From contig DAHVOJ010000001.1 of NCBI GenBank assembly GCA_027318865.1, positions 1 through 64,000 on the forward strand: 64,000 nt of DNA, in the 5' to 3' direction. Position numbers and translations under genes: made by a program. A model generated the notes under the pieces. It did not search any database. It was not told the origin of the DNA and saw nothing but the letters and a program-made list of their open reading frames with translations. This DNA is from a bacterium (GTDB taxonomy: Bacteria; SZUA-79; Acidulodesulfobacterales; Acidulodesulfobacteraceae). Of this stretch, positions 59,510 to 64,000 are shown one piece after another. Numbering within the stretch: the first letter of the stretch is position 1; every line of letters starts with the position of its first letter.

Positions 59510-61084
59510 TTATTCTTCAGGCTTAATTTTGGGAAACATAATTTCGATTTTTTCGGCTATGCGAAATCCGTCTTTAAACAATTTGCCGCAAAGAGCGGCA
59601 ATATCTTCGGGAGCGGCGGAAAAACCGGGCGCATCGAACGGCGGAATATTTAATATAGCATTTATTTTCTTTGACGTTTCCGGCATAAAAGGATAAATTA
59701 AATACGAAATATAATAAATAGAAATTGTTACGGTCCTCAATATTTTCAATAAATTCTTTTTTTGTTCCAAGTCGTCCATGTTTAATTTCCATGGAGCGGA
59801 GTCGTTTATATACTTGTTAGCTATGTTTATAAACCCGAATATGTCTTCTAAAATTTTTGCGAAATCGTAATCGTCGTATCTGCGGTCTATATTTTTCAAA
59901 ATACGGCGGACTGTTTTTAAAACCTCGTCGTCTTCGCCGGCGGATACGCTTCCCGGAATGTTTCCGCCTGTATATTTATTCAGCATTGCGGCGGTTCTGG
60001 AAATTAAATTTCCAAGATCGTTTGCAAGTCCCGAGTTGTATCTCGTAATAAAATTATCTGCGTTGAAATCTCCGTCGAGACCTAACGTTATTTCGCTTAA
60101 AAGATAAAAGCGCAGGGGGTCGGGACCGAATTTTTTAATTAAAGATACCGGATCCACGACGTTTCCTAACGATTTAGACATCTTCCTGCCGCCTTGAAGC
60201 CACCAGCCGTGGGCAGTTACGATTTTGGGCGGCTCAAGTCCGAGGGAAAAAAGCATGCTCGGCCAGTAAACGGCATGAAACCTTAATATGTCTTTGCCTA
60301 CTACGTGGTTGGCAGATTTAGAAAAACGCTCGAAATCGGGATTTTTGCCGTTAAGGAAATCTTCGTATCCGATACCGGTCAGGTAGTTTAAAAGCGCGTC
60401 GAACCATACGTATATAACGTGCTTTTCATTACCCGGCACCGGAATTCCCCATCTGAAAGACGTTCTGGATATGCTTAAATCTTCCAAACCTTCCTTGACG
60501 AAAGACAGAACCTCGTTTCTTCTGAAATCGGGTTTTATAAATTCCGGATTATTTTCGATATAATCCAGAATCCTTTTTTCATATTTTTTTAATTTTAAAT
60601 AATACGTTTCTTCCTTGACTTTTGAAACGGGCCTTCCGCACTGAGGGCATCTTCCGCCTCCTTCCAGAGACTTTTCCGTAAGAAACGTTTCGCAAGGAGT
60701 ACAGTACCACCCTTCGTATCCGGCAAGATATATATCGCCGTTAGCCGACATTTTTTCAAAAGCCGACGTTACGGTTTTAACGTGGTCTTCGTCGGTAGTT
60801 CTTATAAACCTGTCGTATGAAATACCGAGCTCCGTAAAAAGTTCCTTAAACTTGATATGTACCGAATCGGCAAGTTCTTTAGGGTTTATACCTCTCGAAA
60901 CGGCTTCTTTTTCAATTTTTAAACCGTGTTCGTCGGTACCCGTAAGAAAAAAAACTTTGTAGCCGGAAAGCCTTTTGAATCTGGCGATAGAATCGGCTAT
61001 TATAGTCGAATAAGCATGTCCTATATGCGGCTTATCGTTTACGTAATAAATCGGCGTAGTAACGTAAAAATAATCGTTTTTCAT
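59510..61084 (-). CDS. metG: Methionine--tRNA ligase
   Basis: TTPIYYVNDKPHIGHAYSTIIAD; GRKMSKSLGNVVDP. Confidence 0.97.
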   Translation of the reverse strand: MKNDYFYVTTPIYYVNDKPHIGHAYSTIIADSIARFKRLSGYKVFFLTGTDEHGLKIEKEAVSRGINPKELADSVHIKFKELFTELGISYDRFIRTTDEDHVKTVTSAFEKMSANGDIYLAGYEGWYCTPCETFLTEKSLEGGGRCPQCGRPVSKVKEETYYLKLKKYEKRILDYIENNPEFIKPDFRRNEVLSFVKEGLEDLSISRTSFRWGIPVPGNEKHVIYVWFDALLNYLTGIGYEDFLNGKNPDFERFSKSANHVVGKDILRFHAVYWPSMLFSLGLEPPKIVTAHGWWLQGGRKMSKSLGNVVDPVSLIKKFGPDPLRFYLLSEITLGLDGDFNADNFITRYNSGLANDLGNLISRTAAMLNKYTGGNIPGSVSAGEDDEVLKTVRRILKNIDRRYDDYDFAKILEDIFGFINIANKYINDSAPWKLNMDDLEQKKNLLKILRTVTISIYYISYLIYPFMPETSKKINAILNIPPFDAPGFSAAPEDIAALCGKLFKDGFRIAEKIEIMFPKIKPEE

Positions 61085-61086
61085 CT

Positions 61087-61881
61087 TTATAACTTTTCTT
61101 TTTCCTCGTTATTTAATCCGTCGTCGAATCCGTTCGAGTTATGCGAATTTTCGGTTAAATTATCGCCGCCGTCTTCGGCGGCTGCTTCGGCAGTTGCGAT
61201 TTTTTCGCAATTACATTCGCCTTCGGCGTCTATAAGCGGCGGGTCAAACGCAAGACAGCATAAAAGTCTGCCGCAATAACCAACGAATTTGCTTGTATTC
61301 TGGCACTGAAGTTTTGTAATCTTGGAAGTTACGGCGTTCATTTCGTTAACTATGGAAGCACAGCAGCAGACCCTGCCGCATACGCCTATGCCGCCAAGAA
61401 TTTTGCATTCATCGCGGATATTAATCTGACGCATTTCTATTCTTAAATGAAATCTCGACGCAAGGATTTTAACGAGTTCCCTGAAATCGACTCTTTCCTC
61501 TGCGCTGTAATAAAACACGAGTCTATTGTCGGACGCAATATATTTAACCAGCAGCAACTTCATCGATAAACCAAGTTCGGCAACATTTTTTTTGCAAAAA
61601 TCTAACCCTTCGTCTTCTATTTTATAACGTATAAATTTATCGCCGGTTTCAAACGGGAAAAGTTTTCTGATTATAAAAGAATCCGGGGGCGGCTGAGCGG
61701 CAGGAATGCCGTCTGTAAATACCGCGTCTGTAAATACCGCGGCATCCGAAGCTACGATTCCGGCAAAGATAATTCCGTTAGATTTCACAAGCACCCTGTC
61801 GCCGGGTAAAAGTTGCGGGATTTTAACCGCGCATTTTATAACGCAGCCGATATCTAATATTTTTACTTCAACGGTTCTCAT
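61087..61881 (-). CDS. ricT: PSP1 domain protein RicT/YaaT-like
   Basis: IEMRQINIRDECKILGGIGVCGRVCCCAS; QNTSKFVGYCGRLLCCLAFD. Confidence 0.92.
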   Translation of the reverse strand: MRTVEVKILDIGCVIKCAVKIPQLLPGDRVLVKSNGIIFAGIVASDAAVFTDAVFTDGIPAAQPPPDSFIIRKLFPFETGDKFIRYKIEDEGLDFCKKNVAELGLSMKLLLVKYIASDNRLVFYYSAEERVDFRELVKILASRFHLRIEMRQINIRDECKILGGIGVCGRVCCCASIVNEMNAVTSKITKLQCQNTSKFVGYCGRLLCCLAFDPPLIDAEGECNCEKIATAEAAAEDGGDNLTENSHNSNGFDDGLNNEEKEKL

Positions 61882-61984
61882 ATTTTTACTATATATTCTC
61901 TATTCTAATAATATTATCTATTCTAATATTGCAAAATTATTCGATTAATATAAATACAAGCAATGCAATACGGGAAAAGATTTT

Positions 61985-63115
61985 TCAGGCGGATAGAAGG
62001 TTTGAAAAATATGAATCTGCCGATATAGATTTATTTAAATTGCAGCTGTTTATTTTTTCTATATGCGAAACCGTTATTTCCATCATATGTTCTATAACCT
62101 TCGGGGATGCGCCGAAATCCGACGCAAACCTTTTTATTTTATCCGCAACGTCTTCATTATATAATATTTTTTCGTTTTTTGACACACTATAAATATAAAT
62201 GTCCCTGAGTATAAATAAAATTAACTCGAATGCCGGGTTCCCGCCTTTGGCTTCAAATTCAAAATTCTTTTCTTTATTTCTGACGTTTTTAGGGATTTTT
62301 TCGGAAAAAGCAAACTTAGCCGTAAATGCCCCGGATATATCGTAAAAATTTCCCTTTTTTCTAAATTCTTCGAACAGTTCCTCGAACACGTTATTAATCA
62401 AAAAATCCCTTTTTTCTAAATATCCGCTTTCTACAAGATTAAGAAAACCGGAATAGCTTCCTCCGGCAAGTTTTAAAAAGAGCTTGAGTTTTACGTCGTC
62501 TATATCCGGAAATTTTAATTTAAAAACATTTAATAAAATTTCGTCCGGAACGGGAGCGAAGCCGAGCGGAAGACACCTCGATAAAACCGTGGGCGGAAGC
62601 ATGCCCGCGTTCGAAGTTATAAGAATAAAAACGGTTTCCCCCTGCGGTTCTTCGAGTATTTTAAGAAGAGCGTTTGCGGCCGATGGATTCATAACGGAGG
62701 CATCGTCGATAATTACGAACCTGCGCGACGGATAAGGCGGAGTAAAAGCAAGAAATGAGCCGATTTGATGAACGGTTTCTATTTTAATAGGGTTCCCGAA
62801 AGATTCCGCTACGAAAAGATTCTGATTGGAACCGTTCGAAATTGAGGCGCAGGACGGACATTTTCCGCAAAAATTTAAAGAAGAGCCGGAAAAGGCGGAA
62901 GAAGAAGGATTGAAATAAGCGGCGTAATCCGCACATAAAACCGAGGCGGCAAAAACCTCCGCCGTAAATTTTTTTCCTATATTATTCTGTCCGTAAAATA
63001 AAAGTCCGGACGGCATTCTGTCCGAAGAATACAGGCCTTTTAAAAAATCTATCTGCCTTTTGTGTCCGACAATTTCCGAAAAATTATAATCGTGATTCAT
63101 AACTCCGTAAAACAT
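61985..63115 (-). CDS. holB: DNA polymerase III subunit delta'
   Basis: FSEIVGHKRQIDFLKGLYSSDRMPSGLLFYGQNNIGKKFTAE; zinc cluster CGKCPSC; NALLKILEEPQGETVFILITSN. Confidence 0.9.
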   Translation of the reverse strand: MFYGVMNHDYNFSEIVGHKRQIDFLKGLYSSDRMPSGLLFYGQNNIGKKFTAEVFAASVLCADYAAYFNPSSSAFSGSSLNFCGKCPSCASISNGSNQNLFVAESFGNPIKIETVHQIGSFLAFTPPYPSRRFVIIDDASVMNPSAANALLKILEEPQGETVFILITSNAGMLPPTVLSRCLPLGFAPVPDEILLNVFKLKFPDIDDVKLKLFLKLAGGSYSGFLNLVESGYLEKRDFLINNVFEELFEEFRKKGNFYDISGAFTAKFAFSEKIPKNVRNKEKNFEFEAKGGNPAFELILFILRDIYIYSVSKNEKILYNEDVADKIKRFASDFGASPKVIEHMMEITVSHIEKINSCNLNKSISADSYFSNLLSA

Positions 63116-63207
63116 AAAATAAATTAATTAAATAATTAATAATTTTATCATAATCGGCGAAAAGTTAATAGAAAATAAAATAAAGTTGTTATATAATAGA
63201 CGCCGGT

Positions 63208-64000
63208 ATGAAAATAGATTTATTCGATTACAAATTTAATCCGGAAAGTATTGCAAAATATCCGAAAAATAACAGGGACGAGGCTAAACTGCTTGCGGTC
63301 GACGTTGGAAATTTTAAAATAGAGCATAAAAAATTTTACGAAATAACGGATTATATAAACAAAGGCGACGTAGTAGTCGTCAATAATTCTTACGTAAAAA
63401 AGGCGAGAATATTCGGAAAAAGAGCTTCATGCGGCAAAGTAGAAATATTTATAACGGAATTTCCGATGAATATTTTTTTTCCGTTAAAACTGAACGCGCT
63501 GTTAAAATCGCACAAAACGGTCAAAGAAGGAGAAAAAGTCGAGATAACCGAAATGGAATCCGGGAATGAAACCGTTCCGCGTAAGGTTTATATCACGGCG
63601 GAAAAAAATTGCGGGTATGGAAATTACGAAATATCGATTAAGACTAAAGAAGACTATGATTATATTTTCGGAAAATGCGCCGTTATTCCCTTGCCGCCCT
63701 ATATAAAACGAACTGCGGAAAAAACGGACGACGTATATTACCAGACGGTTTATGCAGACGATTCTGCCGGATTTTCCGTAGCGGCGCCCACTGCGGGCTT
63801 ACATTTTACAGGCGAAACAATAAACGCAATAAAAGAAAAAGGCGGTATTTTTACCGCCGTATCGTTAAATATAGGTCTTGGAACTTTTCTTCCGGTGAGA
63901 ACCGAAGACGTAAGGGACCATAAAATCCATAAAGAAACCTACTCTATCTCGAGAGAAACCGCCGGCACGATTAACAATGCGTCGAAATCGAAAAATAAAA
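63208..64000 (+). CDS. queA: S-adenosylmethionine:tRNA ribosyltransferase-isomerase, 3' truncated by window
   Basis: MKIDLFDYKFNPESIAKYPKNNRDEAKLL...VYADDSAGFSVAAPTAGLHFT...LNIGLGTFLPVRTEDVRDHKIHKE; frame open to the window end. Confidence 0.96.
   Translation, partial: MKIDLFDYKFNPESIAKYPKNNRDEAKLLAVDVGNFKIEHKKFYEITDYINKGDVVVVNNSYVKKARIFGKRASCGKVEIFITEFPMNIFFPLKLNALLKSHKTVKEGEKVEITEMESGNETVPRKVYITAEKNCGYGNYEISIKTKEDYDYIFGKCAVIPLPPYIKRTAEKTDDVYYQTVYADDSAGFSVAAPTAGLHFTGETINAIKEKGGIFTAVSLNIGLGTFLPVRTEDVRDHKIHKETYSISRETAGTINNASKSKNK

Overview
The window is a gene-dense chromosomal segment, mostly on the minus strand, with low-to-moderate GC. Its gene neighbourhoods look like those of a Gram-negative, deltaproteobacteria-like lineage (lineage is inference). 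Core blocks: radA; argB-argD-argF-argG-argH; xerC-hslV-hslU; uppP; surE-pcm-rpoS-like; infC-rpmI-rplT-ihfA-merR; alaS-recX-pilT-recA-cinA-pgpA-rodA-mrdA-mreD-mreC-mreB; metG-ricT-holB; and a partial queA. Accessory content: a likely Type II restriction-modification pair beside tRNA-Glu(CTC); two tandem paralogous AAA/DUF4143-type ATPases; an orphan BrnA-like antitoxin; a Cyc2-like fused monoheme-cytochrome/outer-membrane-barrel gene with a near-ideal promoter, next to a small periplasmic cytochrome c; and many small non-autonomous repeats. The repeats are the most distinctive signal. There are MITE-like elements with perfect 20-21 bp terminal inverted repeats, two of them with 5-bp target-site duplications, one of which supplies the stop codon of a gene. 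There are also double-hairpin palindromic elements (CCACCCCGTC...CCCCTCCTT-AAGGAGGGG) that lie in frame inside protein-coding genes. No CRISPR array, rRNA operon or complete transposase was seen. All calls come from reading the sequence and recalling protein families; no searches were run.
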